Shown: one piece after another, positions 51,341 to 61,437 of the stretch | Numbering within the stretch: position 1 is the first letter of the stretch | How the letters are laid out: each line of letters begins with the position of its first letter | NCBI GenBank assembly: GCA_902810755.1 | Contig: CADDYT010000005.1 | Location: 1 to 64,000 of the forward strand | Origin: Chloroflexota bacterium | GTDB lineage: Bacteria; Chloroflexota; Ktedonobacteria; Ktedonobacterales; Ktedonobacteraceae | Direction: 5' to 3' | DNA: 64,000 nucleotides | The notes under the pieces: generated by a model | The model's database searches: none | What the model was told of the DNA's origin: nothing | What the model saw: the letters and a program-made list of their open reading frames with translations, nothing else | Program-made: the position numbers and the translations under genes

Positions 51341-53752
51341 TTACTCGAAACGGAGAATAAGTCGGTCGTCGAGCGCCGCAGGCTTGCGGGAGGTGACCAG
51401 TTGCAGATCGCTGCGCCTCTCCACATCATAATCCCGGTCGGGGGCTACCGCCCGCGGGCCAGTTATGGCGATGGCATCCTGAGGCTGTGTCAGGCGAAAC
51501 TCGATAGCTCCCTGCGCCCTCCCCACTATCTCGGCTGTGGAGTAGGCGATGTTTGCACCGCCTATAGAGAGGTTCAGTGGCAGCATCAATCCCTCTCTGC
51601 GCCGCAGCAGCAGAGGACGCCCCCCGAACAGTGGTTGCTTGTGTTCGGTGATGTGGATCTCCTTGTCGAAACCTTCCAGGTTCAGGATGTGCAGGAACCT
51701 CTCCCCTGCCTCTGATGCAGAGGTGGTCATGAAGATGCCCTGGTACTTGCAGTCGTGGTTCAGACCAGCCCAAACCCCGAGCCTCTCCAGGACTGCCTGG
51801 AACAGAGAGATGTCGCAGGGGTAGGCCGCCGAGATCACCACGGCGCGTCCCTGTCCGGTCGCGATATCAAAGCCGCAGGCCTTGCCGGTTCCCACAGCGC
51901 TCAGGAGTACCTCGCCCCTGGTTGGCTCGAAGAACTGGGCGTAGTGGGTGCGTACCTCAGGGCGCGGAGCTGCCCAACCCTCGGCACGCAACGACAGGTA
52001 GTAATGATCGGTAGCCTTACACGACCCGGCAGTCCTCAGACCCAGAGCGCCAGCGAGTACCTCTGCCTGCCTGCCCTCCATATCGAACAGCGGCACCTCC
52101 CCATAGAGCAGCAGATTCCCCCCTGTCTGCAGATAGTCCACCAGCTTGCGCTGGAGCGCACTGTCCATGTATCTGGCTGAAGGCAACACCAGCACCGGAG
52201 TCGTCTGCGGATCGAGTGGCCTGCTCTGTACGTCCATAGCCCCAAAGCGGTAGCAGGCGAGCAGCATGGCTCTGGCGAGCGTCTCCCATGCGTCCATGCC
52301 CCGGTTGGCCTCCAGGTTCCCCACGATCTCGTTCATCCTTTTGCTCGACGGGTACCTGTATTCAGTCATATAGTAGTCGGGGATGAAGGCGAAAGCCATC
52401 GGGTCATGTTCCTCGTGCATAATCGCAAGCTTGTCGGCGACAGTCGAGATCACCCTGTTGACGCTTGCCAGCGACCGGTACGAGTAGTTGATTCTCCCCT
52501 CAGGGTCTACCGGGGCCGCGACCCCATGTCGCTCGCCAGTGAAGGCTATGCGATCATTGCCGTCGTCGACGGGAACCGGGAGGTGATAGTTGATGCCTCC
52601 GCAGAAGAGGTAATAGTTGAGCAGCCTGTTGCCCTGGGCAACGCACAGGCGAGCTTTGAAGTCGGCTGTCGAGGGGTCGTGACGGCTGGCGTTGCTCCCG
52701 CCGTAGTCGCCGTTGCCGCACTCGAACTCTACAGAGGTCAGGGGCTGGTCGGGTCTGTTGACAGCAGCCATGAAAGCGTTGAGCAGATAGAGATCCTGGA
52801 AGTTGTGTACCTGCAGTTCGCCCAGGTAGTGGTCCGAGCCGGCCACGTAGCCCGGAGCCTGGGTGTAAGCTTCGTACAACTGGCTGATGCCGATCGGGAA
52901 GCTAAGGCCGCGCCCCGCATCGGTGCCGTGGATGTTGACGATAAACGGCACGCCGCTCACCCCAAACTCCTCGGCGTAGCTACGCAGGACGGCCACATAG
53001 CGGGCGAAGCGGTCTCTCATATAATGACCGAGATCGCGGAGCAATCCGGCGGCGAACTCCTCCCTGGGCGAACGCAGTTCGGCATTCCGTATTCGGGCAT
53101 CATCCAGCGCGAATGGGTAGCGTTCCCTGAGTGTTTCAGGGGCGTAGCGTCGGCGCAGCCAGCGGGTGAAGTCTTCCAGCATATTATCTGTGAGATCAGG
53201 GCTGTTACTGACCCAGGAGAGCATACCCACCTCATTATCGAGTTGTACGGCGATAACGTTGCCGCCCCTATTATAGAGACGAGGGGCTATCACCTGCATC
53301 ACATGGCTGTACCAGTGGCGGGTCTCCTGCAGGAAGGCGGGCGCCAGGTAGTCAACGGCGCGGGTCGGGGCTGGTCGGCTATCCCAACCGACCGGTATGA
53401 TCTCTGGATGCCTGGTGTAGAGCCAGAAGGGCAGCCCCTCATTTTTCATCTCAGCCATAACAAAGGGACCGGGGCGCACGAAGAAATAGAGGCCGTTATG
53501 CCTGCACATGTCTATAAACCCACCCAGGTCGAGTTCCGGGCGAGTCTTGCCTTCCAGATCAACTTGCCCCTCAAACGGTTCGTGGCACAACCAGGGGACA
53601 TAGGAAGCGACGGCGTTACAGCCAGCCGCCTTCAGCTTATCGATGCGGTCCTGCCATTCCTGACGCTTGAGACGAAAATAGTGGACCTCGCCTGCGAGAA
53701 GAATGCGGGCCTGGCCGTCTATCACGATCTGCCTGTCTGTGATCTCGATCAT
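51341..53752 (-). CDS. Glycoside hydrolase family 35 beta-galactosidase
   Basis: An 803-aa protein from ATG at 53752 (MIEITDRQIVIDGQARILLA) after GGGAGGCATCG. GH35 features: AGEVHYFRLKRQEWQDRIDK, the acid/base Glu in NVIAVQLDNEVG (about Glu174) and the nucleophile region TSVEFECGNGDYGG (about Glu342 or 344). The C-terminal half has a GH42/GATase-like trimerisation region (DYLQTGGNLLLYGEVPLFDM) and beta domains. No signal peptide, so it probably acts in the cytoplasm on imported galactosides. Divergent from the ROK regulator, which most likely controls it. Confidence 0.88.
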   Translation of the reverse strand: MIEITDRQIVIDGQARILLAGEVHYFRLKRQEWQDRIDKLKAAGCNAVASYVPWLCHEPFEGQVDLEGKTRPELDLGGFIDMCRHNGLYFFVRPGPFVMAEMKNEGLPFWLYTRHPEIIPVGWDSRPAPTRAVDYLAPAFLQETRHWYSHVMQVIAPRLYNRGGNVIAVQLDNEVGMLSWVSNSPDLTDNMLEDFTRWLRRRYAPETLRERYPFALDDARIRNAELRSPREEFAAGLLRDLGHYMRDRFARYVAVLRSYAEEFGVSGVPFIVNIHGTDAGRGLSFPIGISQLYEAYTQAPGYVAGSDHYLGELQVHNFQDLYLLNAFMAAVNRPDQPLTSVEFECGNGDYGGSNASRHDPSTADFKARLCVAQGNRLLNYYLFCGGINYHLPVPVDDGNDRIAFTGERHGVAAPVDPEGRINYSYRSLASVNRVISTVADKLAIMHEEHDPMAFAFIPDYYMTEYRYPSSKRMNEIVGNLEANRGMDAWETLARAMLLACYRFGAMDVQSRPLDPQTTPVLVLPSARYMDSALQRKLVDYLQTGGNLLLYGEVPLFDMEGRQAEVLAGALGLRTAGSCKATDHYYLSLRAEGWAAPRPEVRTHYAQFFEPTRGEVLLSAVGTGKACGFDIATGQGRAVVISAAYPCDISLFQAVLERLGVWAGLNHDCKYQGIFMTTSASEAGERFLHILNLEGFDKEIHITEHKQPLFGGRPLLLRRREGLMLPLNLSIGGANIAYSTAEIVGRAQGAIEFRLTQPQDAIAITGPRAVAPDRDYDVERRSDLQLVTSRKPAALDDRLILRFE

Positions 53753-53843
53753 CGATGCCTCCCTGTGAGCTAGCTTATCCTCTATCGAAACTTTAGAATT
53801 TGCTGAGAAATTTATCTCAAGCCCAATTATTACCGATATGAGG

Positions 53844-53872
53844 TTGACGGCTCCTCTGTTTGTCAGTATAAT
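53844..53872 (+). promoter_or_regulatory. ROK-gene promoter
   Basis: TTGACG (53844-53849), 17-base spacer, TATAAT (53867-53872). It lies 38 bases before the ATG at 53911 within the divergent ROK/beta-galactosidase region. AAAATTTATC-like AT-rich sequence flanks it, a possible operator for the ROK protein. Confidence 0.75.
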
Positions 53873-53910
53873 ATTTTCAATGAAAAAAGTATAGCCGAGA
53901 GTAGAGGGAA

Positions 53911-55212
53911 ATGTCAAGCTACAAAGCCAGCAGTCGCGGTGGCCTGGGGCGCACCGGCAACCGCGATCTGATGAAAGAGATTAACCTGAACATTGTGTTC
54001 AACTTGATCAGAAGCCAGGGGCCGATGTCGCGCAGCGAGATTGCCCGGCACACCGGTCTCAGCGTGGGAGCGGTGACAGGTCTGACTGGCGAGTTGCTCG
54101 CCTCGGCCTTCATTCGCGAAGTGGGCAAAGGCCAATCGAAGGTTGGGCGTCCATCGATGTCCCTTGCCCTTAATCCCTCTGCGAGCTTCGTCGTAGGCAT
54201 CAAGCTTGTCGAGCAATCCAGTATCAAGCCTGCCGAGCAATCCATAGTGGTGGCAGTCACTGATCTGGGGGCCGCCGTTGTCCACAGCAGACTCACCCCG
54301 GCGAACGACTTGCCAGACCCGCAGGCCGCCATCGAGGCTATCATACAGGCGGTGGAGACCTCCCTTGAGGAGTCAGCCGTCCCCAGATCCAAGGTGATGG
54401 GTATCGGCATCGGCCTGGGCGGCGTGATCGACAGCCAGCAGGGCATCTGCTGCTACTCTCCCACCCTCGGCTGGCGGCAGGTGCATCTAGCACAGTTGAT
54501 TGAGCAGCGTTTGCACTTGCCAGTGTATATCGAAAACGATGTCAACACTCTGACCATAGCTGAGCAGTGGTTTGGTGCAGGCAGGGGACTGTCGGACTTT
54601 CTGGTAGTCACCATCGGTAGTGGCATAGGGATGGGGGTCGTCGCTAACGGCCAGATTTACCGGGGATCAGGCGGAGGGGCAGGTGAGTTTGGGCATCTCA
54701 CCCTCCAGCCGGGCGGGCCGCAATGCGCATGCGGCAAATTCGGCTGCCTTGAGGCGCTGGCTGCAGACCCGGCGGTAGTCAGGATGGCCCGCGAGGCGCT
54801 GGAGGCGGGAAAGAACACGGCCATCGCTCAGGTCGTTCAGAGCGCCGACCTGTTGACGTTCGATCACATCGCCCAGGTTGCTAGCCTGAGCGATGAGGTG
54901 GCGCTGGAAATCCTGGTCGAGGCGGGCCGCTGGCTCGGCCTCGGTCTTTCGTACCTGGTCAACCTGTTCAGTCCACAACTGATAGTACTGTCGGGTGAGG
55001 GTACCCGAACAGGCGATGCCCGCATAGAATCGGCTCGCCAAACGATGAGGCAGCATATTTTCAACGGGCTGGACAAAAGCCCGGACCTGGTGGTGAAGCC
55101 GCTGGGCGAAGAGGCCTGGGCGAGGGGAGCGGCTTGCGTGGTATTGAACGAATTGTTCAAGCACCCGATCAATAGAGACCAACGGGCAAGTCTTGCGCTG
55201 GGGATTACCTGA
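53911..55212 (+). CDS. ROK-family transcriptional regulator
   Basis: A 433-aa NagC/XylR-type protein. The N-terminal winged helix (NIVFNLIRSQGPMSRSEIAR, HTGLSVGAVTGLTGELLASA) precedes a ROK kinase-like domain: GIGIGLGGVIDSQQG, YIENDVNTLTIAEQWFGAGR, LVVTIGSGIGMGVVANGQIY and the zinc site CACGKFGCLEALA. ROK repressors bind a sugar or sugar phosphate. It lies between the GH35 gene and the ABC-transporter/GH4/kinase operon and is the likely regulator of both. The ATG has AGAGGG close upstream. Confidence 0.92.
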   Translation: MSSYKASSRGGLGRTGNRDLMKEINLNIVFNLIRSQGPMSRSEIARHTGLSVGAVTGLTGELLASAFIREVGKGQSKVGRPSMSLALNPSASFVVGIKLVEQSSIKPAEQSIVVAVTDLGAAVVHSRLTPANDLPDPQAAIEAIIQAVETSLEESAVPRSKVMGIGIGLGGVIDSQQGICCYSPTLGWRQVHLAQLIEQRLHLPVYIENDVNTLTIAEQWFGAGRGLSDFLVVTIGSGIGMGVVANGQIYRGSGGGAGEFGHLTLQPGGPQCACGKFGCLEALAADPAVVRMAREALEAGKNTAIAQVVQSADLLTFDHIAQVASLSDEVALEILVEAGRWLGLGLSYLVNLFSPQLIVLSGEGTRTGDARIESARQTMRQHIFNGLDKSPDLVVKPLGEEAWARGAACVVLNELFKHPINRDQRASLALGIT

Positions 55213-55588
55213 CCGGTGCTGAATTCGCCCGCCGAATCTCTGGTGTGAGAGATGCAAGGGATGAGCTGAATCGCAATCAAAAAGGTAAGCCGATTTATCG
55301 ACCGTCACGTCAGACAGCACCGGTTGCAGGCGAACAACCGGGTAGGAGAGGAACCAGAAGGAGGTGAGCCGCGAGAGATTAAGCTGGGTCGATCGTTGGA
55401 CAACCGCAGAACAAAGGCAACATCACCGCTTTTTTGGCTGGCCCAGCTACTCAGTTGAAATGTGGCATTTTCAGCAGAAGAGAAGGCAGCATCGAGTACC
55501 GCGGGCGTCTACTCAGGCAACGCGGGTTATCCTGAGAACGGCCCTTTGTCGAGAGGGCTAAGGATTGATCTAAGGCGGAGGCAAAGCG
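55213..55588. other. Intergenic before ABC operon
   Basis: No gene is recognised in these 376 bases. The region presumably holds the promoter of the sugar ABC operon, but I see no convincing -35/-10 pair or terminator. Confidence 0.4.
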
Positions 55589-57241
55589 ATGGTCAAACGA
55601 CGTAGTTTCTTCATTCCCTTTACATCTCTACTACTTTTGTTGATACTCGTTCTTCCCGCGTGCGGAGGCCCGCAGAAACAGGGGGCAACACAGCCTGTTG
55701 GCGGGACAGGTATGATTGCTAACCTCGATGCAGCCGGATTTGGCGGCGGGGATAACCCGCAGGTCAACTACAATCCCTTCTCGCCCAATGCCCTGTTAGG
55801 CGGGGTCAGCTATCTCTACGAGCCGCTCATGGTCGAGAACAGCTATACCTGTCAGGTACAGCCCTGGCTAGCTACCGCCTATACGTGGCAAAACCCGGAA
55901 ACGCTCATCTTCACTATCCGACAGGGTGTGAAGTGGAGTGATGGCCAGCCCTTTGGACCCGCAGATGTGGTCTTCACCTTGAATATGATGCAGAAGTACC
56001 CCGCGCTCGATACCAATGGCCTCTGGCAGAGCTTGAGCGGCGTCACTCAACAGGGTACCGATCAGGTTGTCCTCAAGTTCAAGGTGCCATCAGTACAGGT
56101 GTTTCAGCGCATACTCAATCAGCCTATTGTCTCCCAGCACATCTGGTCGAAGGTCGCCGACCCGGTTACCTTTACCGATCCGACCCCGGTTGTCACCGGC
56201 CCATTCACGGTTCAGAGCTTCAACCAGGAAGAGCTGGTACTCCAGCGCAATCCGAATTACTGGCAGGCTGATAAGATCAAGGTCGAACACCTCACCTTTC
56301 ACAAGACCCTTTCTAATCAGGTTGAAGAGCTCCAGCTAGCACAGGGTGCGTATGATTGGAACGCCATGTTCGTCCCCAGTATCCAGCAGACCTATGTTGC
56401 CAGAGACCCCGCACACAACCACTACTGGTTCCCGCCTGGGGGCGAGATCTCCCTGGGCATGAACCTGACCAGAGCGCCGTTCAACGACGTCGCCTTCCGT
56501 CACGCCATGGCCTACGCGATCAATCGTCAGGAGATTTCTCAGAAGGCCGAGTTCGGCTATGTCAAACCGGCCAGCCAGACCGGTCTGTCGGTACCGGGCC
56601 AGGTGAGCTTCATCCCTTCCGATATACCGAACATGGGGATCTTCCCTTTCGACCCGCAGAAGGCCCTCACCATTCTCAACCAGGCAGGCTACACAAAGGA
56701 TGCCAGCGGCAAGATACTGGGGAAAGATGGCAAGCCGATTACTATCACCTTCCTGGTGCAGAACGGCTGGACCGACTGGATTCAGGCTGCCCAGGTCATC
56801 CAGAATAACCTCAATGCCCTGGGCCTGACGGTGAACGTACAAACGCCATCGCCAGATATCGTGTCCTCGCGCGCCGCCGCAGCCGACTACGATATGCTGT
56901 TCAGCGTACATGGCGGCTCCTGTAACATGTACGACAACTACAACTACCTCAACAGTCGGGTATCGCCGACTGTGAACTACCTCCACTTCAAGGATCCGGC
57001 GGTTGACAAGATGCTTGACCAGCTTCAGCAGGCCTTAACCTCTGACCAGCAAAAGGCTGCTGTGGCGCAACTGGTCGAGTACAGCTACCAGCATTTCCCG
57101 GACGTACCGCTCTGGTATGGCGCGAACTGGTTCGAGTTCAGCACTAAGAGAGCAGTAGGCTGGCCTGATGCTAGCAATCCGTATGCCATGCCCGGCGATA
57201 TCCTGCTCATCATTACTCACTTGAGGCAAAGTCTGGGCTAG
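55589..57241 (+). CDS. Family-5 ABC substrate-binding lipoprotein
   Basis: A 550-aa SBP_bac_5 protein. Signal peptide with lipobox: LLLLLILVLPACGG (Cys near 28). The core shows YEPLMVENSYTCQVQPWLAT, TWQNPETLIFTIRQGVKWSD, GQPFGPADVVFTLNMMQKYP and NPNYWQADKIKVEHLTFHKT. Family members bind peptides, nickel or oligosaccharides. With GH35 and GH4 genes beside it, an oligosaccharide ligand is plausible, as in Thermotoga-type family-5 sugar transporters. First gene of the operon; GCGGAGGC lies before ATG. Confidence 0.92.
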   Translation: MVKRRSFFIPFTSLLLLLILVLPACGGPQKQGATQPVGGTGMIANLDAAGFGGGDNPQVNYNPFSPNALLGGVSYLYEPLMVENSYTCQVQPWLATAYTWQNPETLIFTIRQGVKWSDGQPFGPADVVFTLNMMQKYPALDTNGLWQSLSGVTQQGTDQVVLKFKVPSVQVFQRILNQPIVSQHIWSKVADPVTFTDPTPVVTGPFTVQSFNQEELVLQRNPNYWQADKIKVEHLTFHKTLSNQVEELQLAQGAYDWNAMFVPSIQQTYVARDPAHNHYWFPPGGEISLGMNLTRAPFNDVAFRHAMAYAINRQEISQKAEFGYVKPASQTGLSVPGQVSFIPSDIPNMGIFPFDPQKALTILNQAGYTKDASGKILGKDGKPITITFLVQNGWTDWIQAAQVIQNNLNALGLTVNVQTPSPDIVSSRAAAADYDMLFSVHGGSCNMYDNYNYLNSRVSPTVNYLHFKDPAVDKMLDQLQQALTSDQQKAAVAQLVEYSYQHFPDVPLWYGANWFEFSTKRAVGWPDASNPYAMPGDILLIITHLRQSLG

Positions 57242-57370
57242 GAGCCAACCAGGAGGGTGTGCGCTCAACCCATGTACACCCTCCGCTTTACTGCTCTCGT
57301 GTGGCCGAGTCGTCAACTTTCGCGTGGGAGAATGAGATATTCCTCCACCGCTCTCTGAGAGGAACCCACT

Positions 57371-58363
57371 ATGCGCTACTACATCCGACGGTTCGTATTT
57401 TTCCTGCTGACGCTGTGGGCTGCAGTCACCTTGAACTTCATCATTCCGCGACTGCAGCCTGGCGATCCCGCTGAGGATATTGTACGGCGGCTCGTTGGCC
57501 AGAATAAGCCTATCGACCCGGCCCAGGTGCGTGCCATCCGCCTGATGCTGGGTATACCGAGCGGTAACATCTTTCAACAATACATCGACTACCTGGGGAC
57601 ACTGGTCCATGGGCAGTTCGGGATCTCGTATACCTACTTTCCTTACCCGGTACTTTCCTTGATCGGCCAGTCGATCTTGTGGACCCTGGGCCTCGTGCTG
57701 ACCACCAATATCATCGGCTTCGTCATCGGCAACATCCTGGGGGCCTTCGCAGCCTGGAGGCGCAACAGCGCCTTCGACTCCTTCGTCAGCGTCGGCCTGA
57801 ACTTTGTCGGTACGCTGCCGTACATGTGGATCGCCCTGGTACTGTTGTTCGTCTTCGCCTTCCAGCTCCAGTGGCTGCCGATAGGCGGCGGCTTCAGCGA
57901 GACCTCGACACGCCAGCTCAGCTGGGGTTACGCGTGGGATATCATCGTACATGCCACGCTGCCGGCTCTCTCACTGCTCATCACCGGGCCGATCGGCTGG
58001 ATCATGGGCATGCGCAACAATATGGTGCAGACGCTGCGCGAGGACTACACCCGGCTGGCCGTTGCCAAGGGGCTGAAACCCTGGAAGGTAGCCTTGCTCT
58101 ACAGTGCTCGCAACGCGATCCTACCCAATGTCACCGGCCTGGCTCTGTCGCTCGGTGGCATCCTGGGTGGAGTTGTCCTGGTAGAATCGGTGTTCGATTA
58201 TCCTGGTATGGGCCGGTTGTTTTTCGACGCGATTGGCAACCGCGACTACCCGTTGATGCAGACCATTTTTCTCTTCTCCGTAGTGGCCACGCTGCTGGCC
58301 AATCTATTCGCGGATTTCGTTGTTGGTTGGCTTGATCCACGGGTGCGCAAAGGAGAACATTAA
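57371..58363 (+). CDS. ABC permease DppB-type
   Basis: A 330-aa permease: RFVFFLLTLWAAVTLNFIIP at the start, QFGISYTYFPYPVLSLIGQS, then helices and the EAA loop EDYTRLAVAKGLKPWKVALL followed by ARNAILPNVTGLALSLGGIL. It precedes the second permease by a direct junction (stop 58363, next start 58364). AGAGGAACC lies before ATG 57371. Confidence 0.92.
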   Translation: MRYYIRRFVFFLLTLWAAVTLNFIIPRLQPGDPAEDIVRRLVGQNKPIDPAQVRAIRLMLGIPSGNIFQQYIDYLGTLVHGQFGISYTYFPYPVLSLIGQSILWTLGLVLTTNIIGFVIGNILGAFAAWRRNSAFDSFVSVGLNFVGTLPYMWIALVLLFVFAFQLQWLPIGGGFSETSTRQLSWGYAWDIIVHATLPALSLLITGPIGWIMGMRNNMVQTLREDYTRLAVAKGLKPWKVALLYSARNAILPNVTGLALSLGGILGGVVLVESVFDYPGMGRLFFDAIGNRDYPLMQTIFLFSVVATLLANLFADFVVGWLDPRVRKGEH

Positions 58364-59362
58364 ATGGACACGCAAGACCGCAAACTCCCAGAGGCAGCGA
58401 AACACGAGGCAATCACATCTCCACAGGGCTCGGTCTCAGCGGTTCCGGACATCTCCATGGCAGAGCCTGCGCGGGACGAAACCGCACCGCAAATAACTAA
58501 AAAGCGCCGCCGCATGCCGAGCATGCCGGAGTGGTTCGAGGTTCTCTGGAGCAACCGCAAGGCGCGCGTCGGGCTGATTATGCTCGCTTTCTTTCTCCTG
58601 GTGGCAATTTTCGCCGGGCAGATTACGCCGTACAACCCCAACGATATCAGCTTTGGCCCTTCCGAGCAGCCGAGCTGGCAGCACCTGCTAGGTACCACTC
58701 AGGCCGGCCAGGACGTGTTCTCGCAACTGGTCTACGGCACGCGCACATCTCTCATCGTGGGAGCGCTCGGCGGAGGACTCTCCACCCTGATTGCTCTGGT
58801 CATCGGTATGGTGGCCGGTTATATGGGCGGCATTGTAGACGAGATCCTCTCCTTCCTCATCAATCTCGGCCTGGTCGTACCCGTCTTACCCTTGATGGTC
58901 ACGATCGCCGCTTACTCTCCGGTGAAAGGCCCGGCAATCATCATCCTGGTAATCGGCTTCACCAGCTGGGCCTGGGGCGCGCGTTTCAAACGCTCACAGG
59001 TGCTGACGTTGCGGGTGCGTGATTACATCACCTCGGCCCAGTTCGCCGGAGATGGCCCTTTCCGTATCATTTTCCGAGAGATCATGCCAAATATGCTCTC
59101 ACTGGTGGTACTCAGCTACATCGTCGCAGCTATGGGCGCGATCGGGGCGGAAGCCGGCCTGGAGTTCCTGGGTGTCGGTGACCCGAACACGATCAGCTGG
59201 GGCATGATGTTGTACTGGGCCGACAACGGAGGCGCACTCTTCACCGGCCAGTGGGCCTGGCTGATAACACCCGGCCTGGCCCTGGCCGCCCTTACCAGCT
59301 GCCTGCTGCTGATTAACTTCGGCGTCGACGCGCTGAGCAACCCACAGTTGCGGGAGGAGTAA
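58364..59362 (+). CDS. ABC permease DppC-type
   Basis: A 332-aa permease with a long cytoplasmic N-terminus (about 65 residues, charged). Helix 1 VGLIMLAFFLLVAIFAGQIT; GTTQAGQDVFSQLVYGTRTS is the family's start of the permease domain; the EAA loop is RVRDYITSAQFAGDGPFRII followed by REIMPNMLSLVVLSYIVAAM. It forms the channel with the preceding gene. Confidence 0.92.
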   Translation: MDTQDRKLPEAAKHEAITSPQGSVSAVPDISMAEPARDETAPQITKKRRRMPSMPEWFEVLWSNRKARVGLIMLAFFLLVAIFAGQITPYNPNDISFGPSEQPSWQHLLGTTQAGQDVFSQLVYGTRTSLIVGALGGGLSTLIALVIGMVAGYMGGIVDEILSFLINLGLVVPVLPLMVTIAAYSPVKGPAIIILVIGFTSWAWGARFKRSQVLTLRVRDYITSAQFAGDGPFRIIFREIMPNMLSLVVLSYIVAAMGAIGAEAGLEFLGVGDPNTISWGMMLYWADNGGALFTGQWAWLITPGLALAALTSCLLLINFGVDALSNPQLREE

Positions 59363-59366
59363 CACC

Positions 59367-61298
59367 ATGACTCTGCTTGAAGTCGAGAATCTCGACATCA
59401 CCTATGCCACCACCAGACGCCCACCTCTGTTCGCGGTGCGCAACGTTAGCTTTGTGATCAAAGCCGGGGAGTTCGTCGGGTTGGTCGGAGAGTCGGGCAG
59501 TGGCAAGTCGACACTGGGCAACGCGATCCTGCAACTGCTGCTGCCACCGGGGCGCATCACAGCGGGCAGTGTGCGTTTCGAGGGTAAGGAACTGACTACC
59601 ATGCCCGACGAGGAACTGCGCCAGATGCGCTGGCGTGACTTCTCCACGGTCTTCCAGAGCAGCATGAACTCCCTGAACCCGGTGACCAGAATCGAGGCGC
59701 AGTTCCGTGATGTCATGGAGGAAAAATCGAATCTGAGCAAAAGACAAATCCACGAGCGAATAGCCGAGCTGCTGCAAATGGTCAAGATAGATCCTTCCTT
59801 CATGCGCTTTTACCCGCACGAGTTATCAGGCGGTATGAAACAGCGAGTGGCTCTAGCCCTGGCTCTGGCCCTCAATCCCAGATTCGTACTCCTGGATGAA
59901 CCGACAACTGGCCTGGATGTATTGGTGCAGAAGGAGATCATGCAAAACCTGCGCGCCCTGCAGCGCCAGCTTGGCTTCGCCGTGCTGCTCATCAGCCACG
60001 ACCTGGGAACTGTGCTGGAGGTGTCCGACCGCGTGCTGGTAATGTATGCGGGAGAAGTGGTCGAGGACACGCCGGCGACTGGCATGCTGAAGCATCCCAT
60101 CCACCCGTACACGCACGGCCTGCTCGGCTCGTATGCTGACCCCGCCGCTGAGGAGGTGGCGATCAGCTATATTCCTGGCAGGCCGCCCGATCTGACCAGG
60201 GTACCGCTAGCCTGCCCTTATGCGCCCCGCTGTCCCGAAGCGATCCTCGTCTGTCGGCAGGTGAAGCCGCCGCTGGTGCCGATGTGGGATGGTAAGGCCG
60301 CCTGCCATGTCGCCCTGGCGCAGTGGGAGGCCAGCCAGCATATTCGCACGACGCATCCCGCAGGGGGACCTGAGCTACTCGACGCAGCCTTCTCTGAGGC
60401 AACCTCGCACAAATCCATGAAGCTGGAAGGCGAGGAGGTGCTGCACGTCGAGAACGTGCGTAAAACGTACCAACGCCGCATAGGGCTGAAGATGACCAGC
60501 GTGGTCGCTGTCAACGACGTGTCGTTCAGCCTGCGGGCAGGGCAGGTCGTCGGCCTGGTAGGCCAGAGCGGCAGTGGCAAAACAACCATCGCGCGCCTGA
60601 TTACCGGCACCGAGTCCCCCACATCCGGGTCCATCCGGTTCGGTCAGACGCGGGTGGAACGGCTACGCGGGCGAGACCTGCACGATTACCGGAAGCATGT
60701 GCAGTACGTCTTTCAGGATCCTTTTTCGGCTCTGAACCCGGTGCATTCCGTTCAGTACCTGCTCATGCGCCCTTTGATGAACTACGAACGGCTCAACTCG
60801 TCGCAGGCACGCCAGCGGGTACGCGAGTTACTGGAAACGGTCGGCCTGTCTCCCGCCGAGCAGTTCGAGAAAAAGCTGCCTCACCAGCTGTCGGGTGGAC
60901 AGCGCCAGCGCGTGGTGGTGGCTCGCGCGCTGGCTCCCGACCCCGATATCATCATCGCAGACGAGCCAATCTCGATGCTGGATGTCTCGATCCGGGCCGA
61001 GATCCTGCAATTGCTCGATAAGCTGGTGCGCGAGCGCCGCATCGCCATGCTCTACATCACCCACGATCTGCTGAGCGCCCGTCTCCTCTCCGACGAGATA
61101 CTGGTACTCAATCATGGCCAGGTGGTGGAGCAAGGGTCGGCTGAGAGAGTGATACGCCAACCATCCGACGAGTACACACGGCTGCTGTTGGAAGCGATAC
61201 CCAGGCTGGAGCGTTCAGCCAATGGCCGAGTGGGCTACGTACCAACCAGCGAGCCCACTCGCATTCATGTGAATACACCAATTGCGCCTGTTGAGTAG
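59367..61298 (+). CDS. Fused two-domain ABC ATPase (DppD-DppF)
   Basis: A 643-aa protein with two complete nucleotide-binding domains. Domain 1 (to about 325): Walker A LVGESGSGKSTLGNAILQL, signature ELSGGMKQRVALALAL, Walker B FVLLDEPTTGLD, then the oligopeptide-type C-terminal Cys cluster (CPYAPRCPEAILVC). Domain 2 (about 350-640): VGQSGSGKTTIARLITGTE, HQLSGGQRQRVVVARALA and IIIADEPISMLDVS. DppD and DppF are usually separate genes; here a short linker joins them. The stop of dppC is 4 bases before ATG. Confidence 0.93.
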   Translation: MTLLEVENLDITYATTRRPPLFAVRNVSFVIKAGEFVGLVGESGSGKSTLGNAILQLLLPPGRITAGSVRFEGKELTTMPDEELRQMRWRDFSTVFQSSMNSLNPVTRIEAQFRDVMEEKSNLSKRQIHERIAELLQMVKIDPSFMRFYPHELSGGMKQRVALALALALNPRFVLLDEPTTGLDVLVQKEIMQNLRALQRQLGFAVLLISHDLGTVLEVSDRVLVMYAGEVVEDTPATGMLKHPIHPYTHGLLGSYADPAAEEVAISYIPGRPPDLTRVPLACPYAPRCPEAILVCRQVKPPLVPMWDGKAACHVALAQWEASQHIRTTHPAGGPELLDAAFSEATSHKSMKLEGEEVLHVENVRKTYQRRIGLKMTSVVAVNDVSFSLRAGQVVGLVGQSGSGKTTIARLITGTESPTSGSIRFGQTRVERLRGRDLHDYRKHVQYVFQDPFSALNPVHSVQYLLMRPLMNYERLNSSQARQRVRELLETVGLSPAEQFEKKLPHQLSGGQRQRVVVARALAPDPDIIIADEPISMLDVSIRAEILQLLDKLVRERRIAMLYITHDLLSARLLSDEILVLNHGQVVEQGSAERVIRQPSDEYTRLLLEAIPRLERSANGRVGYVPTSEPTRIHVNTPIAPVE

Positions 61299-61387
61299 GC
61301 AGAACTCCCTATCGGCGCTCCTCTTCTCCACCGGGGAACGTGGGGCGCTCATTTCAATCCAGGGAGAGCGCGATGTTTCCGAAGAGC

Positions 61388-61425
61388 GTTTATCCATTTG
61401 TTAAAGGTTTATCCATTTGTTAAAG
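61388..61425 (+). repeat. Perfect tandem 19-bp direct repeat
   Basis: GTTTATCCATTTGTTAAAG occurs at 61388-61406 and again, without spacer, at 61407-61425, ending 12 bases before the GH4 start. It may be a duplicated operator for the ROK protein or another regulator, or a simple slippage product. The second copy lies close to the ribosome site AGAGAAAGG. Confidence 0.7.
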
Positions 61426-61437
61426 AGAAAGGTACTT

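Noticed and set aside
52406..53773. A 455-codon open frame on the plus strand opposite the beta-galactosidase gene
   Set aside because: It is an antisense shadow of the well-supported GH35 gene, with no family features and no ribosome site.
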